Source of the DNA: Burkholderiales bacterium
GTDB taxonomy: Bacteria; Pseudomonadota; Gammaproteobacteria; Burkholderiales; Casimicrobiaceae
Length of the DNA stretch: 64,000 nucleotides
Direction of reading: 5' to 3'
NCBI GenBank assembly: GCA_015075645.1
Contig: JABTUF010000003.1
Coordinates: forward strand, 649,120-713,119
Under the pieces are notes generated by a model that saw nothing but the letters and a program-made list of their open reading frames with translations, searched no databases and was not told the origin of the DNA. Positions 42,966 through 51,530 of this stretch are shown piece after piece (within the stretch, counting starts at the first letter, position 1; every line of letters starts with the position of its first letter). Both the position numbers and the translations under genes were made by a program.

Positions 42966-43631
42966 ATGGACTACGCACGACGACAGAGGGATCCGGCCCG
43001 GCACGTGGTCGGCATCGCGTTCGTCATCCTGGTGCACGCGCTCGTGATCTATGCGCTCGTCACCGGACTCGCGCGGAAGGCGGTCGAGGTGATCAAGAAG
43101 CCGATCACGGCGACGATCATCGAGGAGATCAAGCCGCCGCCGCCGCCGCCCCCGCCGCCGCCGCCGAAGAAGATCATCGAGCAGCCGAAGGTCGAGGTGC
43201 CGGTGCAGCCGTACGTGCCGCCGCCGGACATTCCGCCGCCGGTCGTGCAGCAGGCGCCCACGATCACCGCGGTCGCGCCCGAGCCGCCGAAGCAGGAGTA
43301 CGTGATCGCGCCGCCGCCGCCGCCGGTCGTCGCGCCGCCGCCGCCGGCTCCTCCACCGAAGCCGGCGATCCGCCGCGGCATCACGCGCATCTCGGGCGAC
43401 GACCCCACCTATCCGCGCGAGGCGATCCGCGCGCAGGTCGCGAAGGGGCGCGTCGTGGCGCGGCTCCTGATCGACGAGAAGGGCAACGTCACCGAAGTGA
43501 TCATCATGTCCTCCGATCCGCCGCGGGTGTTCGACCGTGCGGTCAAGTCCGCGCTCGAGGAATGGAAGTTCAAGGCCGAGGGCGAGAAGTACACCGGCGA
43601 AGTCGAGATCAACTTCACGTTGAAGGACTGA
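42966..43631 (+). CDS. tonB: Energy transducer TonB
   Basis: 221 residues. One N-terminal transmembrane helix (about 14-34, VVGIAFVILVHALVIYALVTGLA, with the usual internal histidine), a Pro-rich periplasm-spanning linker (a run of proline residues at about 57-67, then PPP-rich blocks) and a C-terminal TonB domain (DDPTYPREAIRAQVAKGRVVARLLIDEKGNVTEV ... ALEEWKF). It couples the ExbB/ExbD motor to outer-membrane receptors such as that at 37002. Last gene of the operon; a hairpin follows. Confidence 0.93.
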   Translation: MDYARRQRDPARHVVGIAFVILVHALVIYALVTGLARKAVEVIKKPITATIIEEIKPPPPPPPPPPPKKIIEQPKVEVPVQPYVPPPDIPPPVVQQAPTITAVAPEPPKQEYVIAPPPPPVVAPPPPAPPPKPAIRRGITRISGDDPTYPREAIRAQVAKGRVVARLLIDEKGNVTEVIIMSSDPPRVFDRAVKSALEEWKFKAEGEKYTGEVEINFTLKD

Positions 43632-43657
43632 GCGGACGCGCCATGCGCGCATCGACG

Positions 43658-43689
43658 CGACGAAGGCCGCCTCCTGGCGGTCTTCGTCG
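43658..43689 (+). terminator. Hairpin terminator after tonB
   Basis: A 14-base stem CGACGAAGGCCGCC pairing with GGCGGTCTTCGTCG (one G-T) across TCCT. No T-run follows. Confidence 0.65.
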
Positions 43690-43724
43690 TAGGTGCGTGT
43701 TCCACGGCGCTTCGAGGTTCTTGC

Positions 43725-43843
43725 GGGCCAAGCCTCAGCCTGACGGGATTCGCGGCATCGAAGAAAGATGCGTCCGACGGAAGTCGGACCTACGAGCAAC
43801 CCGAGGCGCCCGAGGTTCTCGTAGGTCAGGCTTGAGCCTGACG
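43725..43843. repeat. REP-like units of a second sequence type
   Basis: Three imperfect units: one near 43725-43746 (GCCTCAGCCTGACGGG), GTCCGACGGAAGTCGGAC with flank CTACGAG (about 43772-43796) and its opposite CTCGTAGG-TCAGGCTTGAGCCTGA (about 43818-43843). The CTACGAG/CTCGTAG flanks make the last two a facing pair. They resemble the GTGGGTCGGG family in plan (xxCAGGCTTxAGCCTGxx) but differ in sequence, so they may be a diverged subfamily. Confidence 0.65.
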
Positions 43844-43874
43844 CCTTTCGGGCCCGAGCGGAACGTACGGCTCG

Positions 43875-44267
43875 TCAGTCGCGCCGCAGGACGTACGCGG
43901 CGCCGCCCCAGGTGGCGACGCCGATCGCGAGGAGCGCGGCGGCGAGGTGCGGCAGCGAGACAGGCTGCGCGGCGAGGCGAAACATCTCCCGCGCGACGCC
44001 GGTGACGAGTTCGGGCATCGCGACCGCGACGCCCGCCGATGCGATGCCCCACAACGCCCACTCGGCCGGCCTGCGCCAGCGCGGGACCGTCGCCGGCGCC
44101 GGCAGCGCCGCCATGACACCCGCCGTGAATCCCGCATCGTCGATGTGCGCGGCGCGCGTTTCGATCGCGTCGTCGGCGAGCGCACGCTCCAGCCAATCGG
44201 CGGTTTCGGCGGAATCGGGCAGCGACGGGGCGTTCGCCGGGATCATGGGTTCGGCCTGCGCGGCCAT
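43875..44267 (-). CDS. Anti-sigma factor for the adjacent ECF sigma factor
   Basis: 130 residues: a short cytoplasmic N-terminal segment (PDSAETADWLERALADDAIETRAAHIDDAGF) followed by hydrophobic stretches near 67-87 and 107-124. It starts on the base after the sigma-factor stop codon, the normal sigma/anti-sigma arrangement, with GGAG upstream. No zinc HxxxCxxC motif is seen, so it is not a ZAS-type anti-sigma. The role is inferred from position and topology. Confidence 0.7.
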   Translation of the reverse strand: MAAQAEPMIPANAPSLPDSAETADWLERALADDAIETRAAHIDDAGFTAGVMAALPAPATVPRWRRPAEWALWGIASAGVAVAMPELVTGVAREMFRLAAQPVSLPHLAAALLAIGVATWGGAAYVLRRD

Positions 44268-44831
44268 CTATCGTTCGCTCCAGGAGGCGAGCGCCAACCT
44301 GAGCTTCTGCTTGGCGCGGTGCACGTGCGTCTTGACGGTGCCCACCGGACAGCCCAGGACGAACGCGGCTTCCTCGTGCGACAGATCGTTATGGTAGCAC
44401 TGCACGATCGCGGCGCGTTCGGCCTCGCTGAGCACCGCGAGCGCGCGTTCCATGTCGATCTTGAGCGCGGCGTCGCGGGCATGGTCGTCGTTGCCTTCGC
44501 CCGGTTCCGCTGACGGATCATCGTCGTCGGCGACCTCCGCGTCGTTGTCGCCGAGCAGCGTTTCCTTGCGCTTGCGCGCGTCGGCGAGCCAGCAGTTGGT
44601 GGCGATCCGGTAGAGCCAGGTCGAGAAGCGGGCCTCCTGGCGGAACGACTCGAGGTTGCGCCACGCGAGGACGAAGGTTTCCTGCGCGAGGTCGTCGGCG
44701 AGCGCGTGGTTGCCCGCGGTGAGCCTTCGCAGGCAGGCCCGCACTGCGGACTGGTGGCGGCGGACCAGTTCGGCGAACGCGTGCCGGTCGTCACCGACGA
44801 GCGAGCGGGCGATGAGTTCGGCATCGGTCAC
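44268..44831 (-). CDS. ECF sigma factor (sigma-70 family, RpoE-like)
   Basis: 187 residues. Region 2: FAELVRRHQSAVRACLRRLTAGNHALADDLAQETFVLAWRN ... FSTWLYRIATNCWLADARKRK. Region 4: LSEAERAAIVQCYHNDLSHEEAAFVLGCPVGTVKTHVHRAKQKLR. The two are joined by an Asp/Glu-rich linker (DNDAEVADDDDPSAEPGEGNDD). It directs RNA polymerase to a stress or envelope regulon that cannot be identified here. Followed immediately by its probable anti-sigma factor. Confidence 0.93.
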   Translation of the reverse strand: MTDAELIARSLVGDDRHAFAELVRRHQSAVRACLRRLTAGNHALADDLAQETFVLAWRNLESFRQEARFSTWLYRIATNCWLADARKRKETLLGDNDAEVADDDDPSAEPGEGNDDHARDAALKIDMERALAVLSEAERAAIVQCYHNDLSHEEAAFVLGCPVGTVKTHVHRAKQKLRLALASWSER

Positions 44832-44864
44832 CTGCGCGGGCGTACGCGGCGCGGGGCGAAGGCG

Positions 44865-45719
44865 TCACGCCGACGGCGGGGGCGACGGCGGCTCGCGGCG
44901 CACGGCCGTCATCTGCCGGTCCTCGAAGTACCAGAGGACGATGTAGGCGAGGCCCACGAACAGCAGGACGAGGCCGACGAAGTTCGGCGAACCGTCGTCG
45001 AGCATCGAGTAGAACGTGAACCCGAGGCCGACCGCGCCGACGATGACGCCCTTGCGCAGGTCCGACCACGCGGCCTTCTCGCGCACCGACTTGGCTCGCG
45101 CGTAGATCGGGGCGACCGACGGGCTCGCGGCCATCGGATCGGGCCGGCCGCCCTCGACCGCGTCGAACGCCTCGGTCGGCGGCACCACACCCTTCTCGGC
45201 CAGCCGGATCATCGTCTCGTTCAGCATCCGGGTCTTGCGCATCTTGTACCAGATGAACAGCGCGACGATGAGGATCGGCGTCAGGAACACGAGGAACGTC
45301 ACCATGAACACGAGTCCCGCGATCCATGGGGCGCGCTCGACGAACTCCTCGAAGGAGTCGTATTCGCGGGTGCCGCCGGGGCCGTCCACGCGAATCTTGC
45401 CGTCGTCGCTGTCGATCACGATCGCGGCCTTGGACTTGTCCTTGCGCGGGCTCGCGGGCGGCGCCGCTTCGGTTGCCGCCGCGGGCGGCGCCTCGGTCGA
45501 GGAGTCCCTGGCCTCGCTGGCCGCGACGACGCTCTCGGGCGCGGCCGCACGGACGGCGGGGATCGCCGCGTCGACGATCACGGCGATCATCTCGTGCGGC
45601 GCCTCCGACCCTCCGGGGGGCGACGTCGAGAGCCCCGTCGCCACGACTGCGCCCAGCAGGGCGGCCGCAGCGAGAACCCGGTTCCGATGGCGGACGAGGA
45701 AGGTGGCGAACACGGGCAT
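44865..45719 (-). CDS. Membrane protein of unknown function (DUF6249-like)
   Basis: 284 residues. A first hydrophobic segment (about 15-35), an Ala/Glu/Pro-rich periplasmic-type stretch, then a helix (APWIAGLVFMVTFLVFLTPILIVALFIWYKMRKTRMLNETMIRLAEKGVVPP) and two more near the C terminus (GVIVGAVGLGFTFYSML, FVGLVLLFVGLAYIVLWYF). The MNETMIRLAEKGxxPP pattern is shared with DUF6249 membrane proteins often encoded next to ECF sigma factors. The ATG has GGGAG 9 bases upstream. It precedes the sigma factor by 33 bases and may share its operon and regulation. Confidence 0.8.
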   Translation of the reverse strand: MPVFATFLVRHRNRVLAAAALLGAVVATGLSTSPPGGSEAPHEMIAVIVDAAIPAVRAAAPESVVAASEARDSSTEAPPAAATEAAPPASPRKDKSKAAIVIDSDDGKIRVDGPGGTREYDSFEEFVERAPWIAGLVFMVTFLVFLTPILIVALFIWYKMRKTRMLNETMIRLAEKGVVPPTEAFDAVEGGRPDPMAASPSVAPIYARAKSVREKAAWSDLRKGVIVGAVGLGFTFYSMLDDGSPNFVGLVLLFVGLAYIVLWYFEDRQMTAVRREPPSPPPSA

Positions 45720-45902
45720 GGACGGGACGCTCCCGGACAAGGATACCGGTTGGATGCGGCCTGCGGCGGATCCGGATTCGGGCGGACCGAGCGGAATGTC
45801 GGGCGCCGGGGAGGACCGGGCGCGAATAGGGGGGTGCTATCATCGGCCGGCCCGCCCGGACCGGCGTCCAGACTGCGCATCCGGCGCCGCGCGGGACGCC
45901 CG

Positions 45903-48092
45903 ATGGCCCCGCCGCGCGACCCCCCGTCGTCCGCCTGCCGACGACCCCGACTCCACGCCGTCCTGGCCGGGCTCGCGCTCGCCGCCGTCCTCCTCGCCGG
46001 AGCCCCGGCCACCGCCGCGGACGAGCCGGTCACGCTCAATTTCACCAACGCGGACATCGAAGCGGTCGTCAAGGCGGTCGCCGAGATCACCGGCAAGAGC
46101 TTCATCGTCGACCCGCGGGTCAAGGGGACGGTGACGATCGTCTCGGCGCGGCCGATCCCGCGCGCGCTCGTCTACCCGACGCTGATGTCCGCGCTGCGCA
46201 TGCAGGGCATCACCGCGGTCGAGAGCGACAACGTCGTGCGGATCGTGCCCGAGACCGAGGCGCGCCTGCAGGCGGGACCGGTCGGCAGCGGCGCTGTCAC
46301 CGCGTCCGGCGACCGGCTCGTCACGCAGGTGATTCCGCTGCGCTACGAATCCGCGGCGCAACTCGTCAACGTGCTGCGCCCGCTGATCGTGCCCGCGAAC
46401 ACCATCGCGGCGTTTCCGGGCAGCAACGCGCTCGTCATCACCGACTACGCCGACAACCTGAAGCGGCTCGAGAAGGTGATCGCCTCGCTCGACCAGCCGC
46501 CGGGCAGCGAGCCGATGGTCGTCCCGCTGCGGCACGCCTCGGCGATCGACCTCGTGCCGACGCTGCAGCGGCTGCTCACCGAACCGGGCACCGGAAGCAC
46601 GCCCGGCGACGCGCTGCAGCGGGTGACGGTCGTCGCGGATCCGCGTTCGAACGCGGTGCTGGTCCGCGGCGAGAACCCCGGGCGGGTCGCGCGGGTCCGC
46701 CAGTTGATCGAGCAACTCGACACGCCGGGCCGCGCCGGCGGCAACATGTTCATCGTGTATCTCAAGAACGCCGAGGCCGCGCGCGTCGTGCAGACGCTGC
46801 GCGCGCTCCTGACCGGGCAGGAGTCGGGCAGCACGAACACCGGGCCGTCGTCGACGCAGCCGCCATCGTCCACCGGTTCCGCGATGTCGTCGACGTCGGT
46901 CGCGTCGCAGACGCCGTTGCCGTTCTCGCCGCCGCCCGCGGCATCGAGCTTCACCGCCGGCGGCGCGACGATCTCCGCCGACTCGACCAACAACGCGCTG
47001 GTGATCCTCGCGCCCGAGCCGGTCTACAACAACCTGCGCGCGGTGATCGAGAAGCTCGACGTGCGCCGCGCCCAGGTCTACGTCGAGGCGCTGATCGTCG
47101 AGGTGTCCGCCGACAAGGCGGCCGAGTTCGGCATCCAGTGGCAGGTGCTGAACGGCGTCAACAGCACGCAGACGCGCGTGGTGGGCGGCACCAACTTCAC
47201 GCCGCGCGGGCAGGGCGGCAACATCATCGACATCGCCGCGAATCTCGGCGCGGCCGGGCAGGGCCTGAACCTCGGCGTGATCCGCGGGACGATCAACATC
47301 CCGGGCCTCGGCGTGATCCAGAACCTCGGGTTCCTCGCGCGCGCGCTCGAGACGCAGATCAACGCGAACATCCTGTCGACGCCGACGCTCCTCACGCTCG
47401 ACAACGAGGAGGCGCGCATCGTCGTGGGCCAGAACGTGCCGTTCGTCACCGGCCAGTACGCGCAGACCGGGTCGACGACGACGGTCACGCCGTTCCAGAC
47501 CATCGAGCGGCGCGATGTGGGCCTCGTGCTGCGCGTGAAGCCGCAGATCACCGAGGGCGGGACGGTGCGCCTCGTGCTCTACCAGGAGGTCTCGCGCATC
47601 CAGGACGCGACCAACGCGACCGGCATCATCCTGTCGAAGCGCTCGCTCGAGTCCTCGGTCGTCGTCGACGATTCGCAGATCGTCGTGCTGGGCGGGCTGA
47701 TCGAGGATCGCCTGACCGACGGCACCGACAAGGTGCCGATCGCGGGCGACGTGCCGGTGGTCGGGCAGCTCTTCCGCTACGACGCGCGCCGGCGCGAGAA
47801 GACCAACCTGATGATCTTCTTGAAGCCGACCATCGTGCGCAGCGGCGCCGACGGCCGCGAGTTCACCTCGGAGCGCTACCGCTACCTGCAGAGCGAGCAG
47901 CAGCGCATCGACCCCGGCCCGCGGGCGTTCTGGAACGACCCGCTGACGCCCGCGCTGCCGCCGGAGGGCAAGATGCCGGGCGAGCCCGGCGGTTCGACCC
48001 CGGGGCCGCCGTCGCCGCCGCCGCCGATCATGCCGTGGACGCAGCCGGCGCCGGAGCCGCCGTTCCGGCGGCCGGACGACCCGCCGAAGTAG
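45903..48092 (+). CDS. gspD: Type II secretion system secretin GspD
   Basis: 729 residues. Signal peptide ending ATAA-D, N0 domain (VTLNFTNADIEAVVKAVAEITGKSFIVDPRVKGTVTIVS), three N1-N3/NolW modules (for example VIPLRYESAAQLVNVLRPLI and VVPLRHASAIDLVPTLQRLL), a Ser/Thr-rich loop at about 307-345 and the secretin core (TPTLLTLDNEEARIVVGQNVPFVTGQ; VVDDSQIVVLGGLIEDRL...VPIAGDVPVVGQLFR). It forms the outer-membrane channel. The Pro-rich tail (PGPPSPPPPIMPW) is unusual. First of gspD-gspE-gspF; no pseudopilin genes follow. Confidence 0.94.
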   Translation: MAPPRDPPSSACRRPRLHAVLAGLALAAVLLAGAPATAADEPVTLNFTNADIEAVVKAVAEITGKSFIVDPRVKGTVTIVSARPIPRALVYPTLMSALRMQGITAVESDNVVRIVPETEARLQAGPVGSGAVTASGDRLVTQVIPLRYESAAQLVNVLRPLIVPANTIAAFPGSNALVITDYADNLKRLEKVIASLDQPPGSEPMVVPLRHASAIDLVPTLQRLLTEPGTGSTPGDALQRVTVVADPRSNAVLVRGENPGRVARVRQLIEQLDTPGRAGGNMFIVYLKNAEAARVVQTLRALLTGQESGSTNTGPSSTQPPSSTGSAMSSTSVASQTPLPFSPPPAASSFTAGGATISADSTNNALVILAPEPVYNNLRAVIEKLDVRRAQVYVEALIVEVSADKAAEFGIQWQVLNGVNSTQTRVVGGTNFTPRGQGGNIIDIAANLGAAGQGLNLGVIRGTINIPGLGVIQNLGFLARALETQINANILSTPTLLTLDNEEARIVVGQNVPFVTGQYAQTGSTTTVTPFQTIERRDVGLVLRVKPQITEGGTVRLVLYQEVSRIQDATNATGIILSKRSLESSVVVDDSQIVVLGGLIEDRLTDGTDKVPIAGDVPVVGQLFRYDARRREKTNLMIFLKPTIVRSGADGREFTSERYRYLQSEQQRIDPGPRAFWNDPLTPALPPEGKMPGEPGGSTPGPPSPPPPIMPWTQPAPEPPFRRPDDPPK

Positions 48093-48112
48093 CGACGCGA
48101 GCGAGCGACGCG

Positions 48113-49609
48113 GTGGCTGCGCGCGAGTCAGCGTCCCCGGGCATCCCCTACGCGTTCGCGCGCGCGCACGGCGTGCTCGCATCCGGCGAGGAGGCGGGCG
48201 CGATCGTCGTGCTGCTGCGCCCGGACGCGACGGCCGAGGGCATCGCCGAACTGCGGCGCGTGCTGAAGCGGCCGGTGCGCACGCGCGCGGTGGACGCCGA
48301 GCGCTTCGCGCTGGAACTCGCGCGCGCCTACGATCCCGGCACCGCGCCGTCGGCGGCGCTCGCGGTCGATGCTGCGCGCGACGCCGACCTCGCGCGCCTA
48401 CTGCAGGAGCTGCCGCCGGCCGAGGACCTGCTCGACGGCGGCGACGCGCAGGCGCCGGTGATCCGCATGATCAACGCGCTGCTGCTGCAGGCGGTGCGCG
48501 AGCGCGCGTCCGACCTCCACTTCGAGCCCTACGACGCGCGCGCGGTCGTGCGTTTCCGCGTCGACGGCGTGCTGTCCGACGTGCTCGAGCCGCCGCGCGC
48601 GCTGCACGCGGCGATCGTCTCGCGCCTCAAGATCATGGCGAACCTCGACATCGCCGAGAAGCGGCTGCCGCAGGACGGGCGCATCGCGCTGAAGCTCGGC
48701 GACCGGGCGGTCGACGTGCGCGTCTCGACGCTGCCGACCGGGCCGGGCGAGCGCGTCGTGCTGCGTCTCCTCGACCAGGACGCGGCGCGCCTCGACCTCG
48801 CGTCGCTCGGCATGGCCGGCGACACGCTCGCCTCCGTCGACCGGATGATCCGCGAGCCGCACGGCATCCTCCTCGTCACCGGGCCGACCGGCTCGGGCAA
48901 GACGACGACGCTCTACGCCGCGCTCTCGCGCCTGCCGCGCGGCGCGGTCAACATGATGACGGTCGAGGATCCGATCGAGTACGCGCTCGACGGCGTCGCG
49001 CAGACGCAGGTCAACGCGCGCGTGGACCTCACGTTCGCGCGCGCGCTCCGGGCGATCCTGCGGCAGGACCCCGACGTCGTGATGATCGGCGAGATCCGCG
49101 ACCTCGAGACCGCGCAGATCGCGGTCCAGGCGTCGCTGACCGGCCACCTCGTGCTCGCGACGCTGCACACGAACGACGCGGCGAGCGCGGTGACGCGGCT
49201 CGCCGACATGGGCGTCGAGCCCTACCTGCTGTCGTCGTCGCTCGTAGGCGTGCTCGCGCAGCGGCTCGTGCGCACGCTGTGCCCGGAATGCCGGCGCGCG
49301 GCGCCGCCGACCGACTCGGAGCGCGCGACGCTCGCGACGCTGGGTGTCGCCGCAACTGCGGTGCTGCACCACGCGGTCGGCTGCGCGGCGTGCAAGGGCA
49401 CCGGCTACCGCGGCCGCACCGGCATCTACGAGCTGATCGAGATCGACGAGACGATGCGCCGGCTCATCCACGATGGCGCGGGCGAGCCGGCGTTGCGCGA
49501 AGCGGCGCGGAGACGGCAACAGAAGAGCCTGCGGGCGGACGGTGGGCGCTGGCTCGCCGAAGGAACGACCTCGCTCGCCGAACTCGTGCGCGTCACGCGC
49601 GACGATTGA
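48113..49609 (+). CDS. gspE: Type II secretion system ATPase GspE
   Basis: 498 residues from a GTG start just after gspD. N-terminal GspE/PilB domain, then the ATPase: Walker A GPTGSGKTTTLYAAL (about 256-265), Asp box, Walker B DVVMIGEIRD (about 320), His box LATLHTNDAASAVTRL, and the zinc tetracysteine (CPEC ... CAACKGTGYRGRTGIYEL) near 390-430. It powers pseudopilus assembly from the cytoplasm. The stop overlaps the start of gspF (TGATG). Confidence 0.93.
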   Translation: MAARESASPGIPYAFARAHGVLASGEEAGAIVVLLRPDATAEGIAELRRVLKRPVRTRAVDAERFALELARAYDPGTAPSAALAVDAARDADLARLLQELPPAEDLLDGGDAQAPVIRMINALLLQAVRERASDLHFEPYDARAVVRFRVDGVLSDVLEPPRALHAAIVSRLKIMANLDIAEKRLPQDGRIALKLGDRAVDVRVSTLPTGPGERVVLRLLDQDAARLDLASLGMAGDTLASVDRMIREPHGILLVTGPTGSGKTTTLYAALSRLPRGAVNMMTVEDPIEYALDGVAQTQVNARVDLTFARALRAILRQDPDVVMIGEIRDLETAQIAVQASLTGHLVLATLHTNDAASAVTRLADMGVEPYLLSSSLVGVLAQRLVRTLCPECRRAAPPTDSERATLATLGVAATAVLHHAVGCAACKGTGYRGRTGIYELIEIDETMRRLIHDGAGEPALREAARRRQQKSLRADGGRWLAEGTTSLAELVRVTRDD

Positions 49610-50811
49610 TGGGCGCCCGGCCGGCATTCCGCTGGGAGGCGGTCGATGCGGCCGGACGCGCCCGGCGCGGCGTCGGCGAGGCGGAGAACGCCCGCAGCCT
49701 GCGCGACCGGCTCCGCGCCGAGGGCCTCACGCCGACCGCCGTCGAGCCCGCCGCTGCCGCTGGCTCCACGTCGATTCGCCTGTCGTCGCGCGAGGTGGCG
49801 CTCGCGACGCGCCAGCTCGCGACCCTCACGCAGGCCGGCATGACGCTCGACGGCGCGATCGGCGCGGCGGCGGCGCAGGCCGACGATCCACGAACCGCGT
49901 CGCTCCTGACCGCGCTGCGCTCGCAGGTCGCCGGCGGCGAGTCGCTCCCGGTGGCGCTCGGCCGCTATCCGCGAACCTTCGGAACGCTCTACCGAGGACT
50001 CATCGGCGCCGCGAGCGAGAGCGGCCGTCTCGCCGAGGTTCTGGGGCGCCTCGCCGACTACCTCGAAGCGCGCATCGCCCTGCGCGAGCGCTTCACCACC
50101 GCGCTCATCTATCCGGTGCTGGTCGCGATCGTGGCGCTCGCGGTCATCGCGGTGCTGCTCGTCTACGTCGTGCCGCAGGTCGTGTCGGTCTACCAGCAGA
50201 GCCGCCAGGCGCTGCCCTGGCTCACGCAGGCACTGATCGCCGTCTCCGCGTTCTTCCGGGCGACCGCGTGGCTGTGGATCGGATTCGCCGCAATGGCCGC
50301 GATCGCGTTCACGCTCGCGATGCGCCGGGACGCGTTTCGCGCATCGGTCCACCGGAGCCTCCTCGCGACGCCGGGCGTCGGCCGGCTCGCCCGCAGCCTC
50401 GACACCGCGCGCTTCGCCTCCACGCTCGCGATCCTCGTCGCGAGCGGGACGCCGCTCCTGCGCGCGCTCGACGCCGCGACCGGCGTCATCCGCCTGCGGC
50501 CGATCGCCGACGCCGCCCGCAGCGCCGCGGCGGGCGTGCGCGAGGGGATGCCGCTCGCGCGCGCGCTCGCGGCGACGCGCGAGTTCCCGCCGGTCCTCGT
50601 GCATCTCACCGCGAGCGGCGAGGGTGGCGGCCGCCTCGCCGCGATGCTCGAGCGCGCGGCGGCCGATCTCGAACGCGAGGCCGAGCGCCGGCTCGCGTGG
50701 ATCGCGGCGCTGGTGCAGCCGCTGATGATCGTCGTGATGGGCGCGATCGTGCTCGTGCTCGTGCTCGCGATCATGCTGCCGATCGTGTCGATGAACCAGC
50801 TGATCCGGTGA
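49609..50811 (+). CDS. gspF: Type II secretion system inner-membrane platform protein GspF
   Basis: 400 residues: two T2SSF domains with three transmembrane segments (near 165-190, 215-240 and 370-395). Family motifs include REVALATRQLATLTQAGMTLDGAI and ALIYPVLVAIVALAVIAVLLVYVVPQVV. It anchors GspE in the membrane. The usual gspG-H-I-J-K genes do not follow; the next gene encodes a thioredoxin-fold protein. The remaining T2SS genes must lie elsewhere if the system is complete. Confidence 0.93.
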   Translation: MGARPAFRWEAVDAAGRARRGVGEAENARSLRDRLRAEGLTPTAVEPAAAAGSTSIRLSSREVALATRQLATLTQAGMTLDGAIGAAAAQADDPRTASLLTALRSQVAGGESLPVALGRYPRTFGTLYRGLIGAASESGRLAEVLGRLADYLEARIALRERFTTALIYPVLVAIVALAVIAVLLVYVVPQVVSVYQQSRQALPWLTQALIAVSAFFRATAWLWIGFAAMAAIAFTLAMRRDAFRASVHRSLLATPGVGRLARSLDTARFASTLAILVASGTPLLRALDAATGVIRLRPIADAARSAAAGVREGMPLARALAATREFPPVLVHLTASGEGGGRLAAMLERAAADLEREAERRLAWIAALVQPLMIVVMGAIVLVLVLAIMLPIVSMNQLIR

Positions 50812-50908
50812 CGCGCCTCGCCAACGTCGGGAGGTCCTTTGGCGTCGCCGCGGCAGGAGTCGCGACCGTCGGGCTGCGCACGGCCCGTGAGGCGGCAGGG
50901 AGGCAAAG

Positions 50909-51376
50909 ATGAATCTGCGACGGCGCATCGCGCTCGCGGGGCTGGTGTGGGCGGCATTCGTCGCGCCGTTCGCCCCGGCATCGGCGCAGTCCCTGCCCGA
51001 ACGGTTCGATCCGAAGCGCGATCCGGCCGCCGACCTCGCCGCCGCGCTCGCCCGGGCGAAGTCGGAGGGCAAGCGCGTGATCGTCGACGTCGGCGGCGAG
51101 TGGTGCGTCTGGTGTCACATCCTCGATCGCTTCTTCGCCTCGCATCCCGATCTCGATGCGCTGCGCGCGTCGCGATTCGTCTGGCTCAAGGTGAACTTCT
51201 CGAAGGAGAACGACAACCGGGCGTTCCTCGCGCGCTGGCCGAAGGTCGCGGGCTACCCGCACCTGTTCGTGCTCGACGCGGACGGAACGCTCCTCCACTC
51301 GCAGGACACCGGCGCGCTGGAGGAGGGGAAGTCGTACAGCGTCGCGAGGATGCGGGCGTTTCTCGAGCGGTGGTAG
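50909..51376 (+). CDS. Exported thioredoxin-fold protein
   Basis: 155 residues with a signal peptide (cleavage near ASA-Q). The redox motif CVWC (about 67-70) sits in IVDVGGEWCVWCHILDRFF, close to the DUF255/thioredoxin_7 pattern WCxWC; the cis-proline region is VAGYPHLFVLDADG. It is probably a periplasmic disulfide or reductant-handling protein. It lies 97 bases after gspF on the same strand and may be in its operon, possibly helping fold secreted substrates. Confidence 0.85.
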   Translation: MNLRRRIALAGLVWAAFVAPFAPASAQSLPERFDPKRDPAADLAAALARAKSEGKRVIVDVGGEWCVWCHILDRFFASHPDLDALRASRFVWLKVNFSKENDNRAFLARWPKVAGYPHLFVLDADGTLLHSQDTGALEEGKSYSVARMRAFLERW

Positions 51377-51451
51377 CCGATCGGTGAATCGCGGCGACGT
51401 GACGGTTCGGAACGATTCGTGATGGTGTCGGACCTGAGCCCGGCCGGCAAC

Positions 51452-51475
51452 CCGGTTCGCGGACCGCCGAACCGG
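51452..51475. terminator. Stem-loop between convergent thioredoxin and oxidase genes
   Basis: CCGGTTCG pairs with CGAACCGG across 8 bases, in the 154-base gap between two convergent genes. No T-run. Confidence 0.55.
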
Positions 51476-51530
51476 TCGACAGAGAACTCTGCGGCGCGCC
51501 GCGGTATTGCCTGAAGCGTAGTGTCCCCGA

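Noticed and set aside
37002..44831. Fec-type cell-surface signalling system (receptor plus ECF sigma and anti-sigma factors)
   Set aside because: The receptor lacks an N-terminal signalling domain, the anti-sigma factor is not FecR-like, and the sigma genes are on the opposite strand more than 4 kb away.
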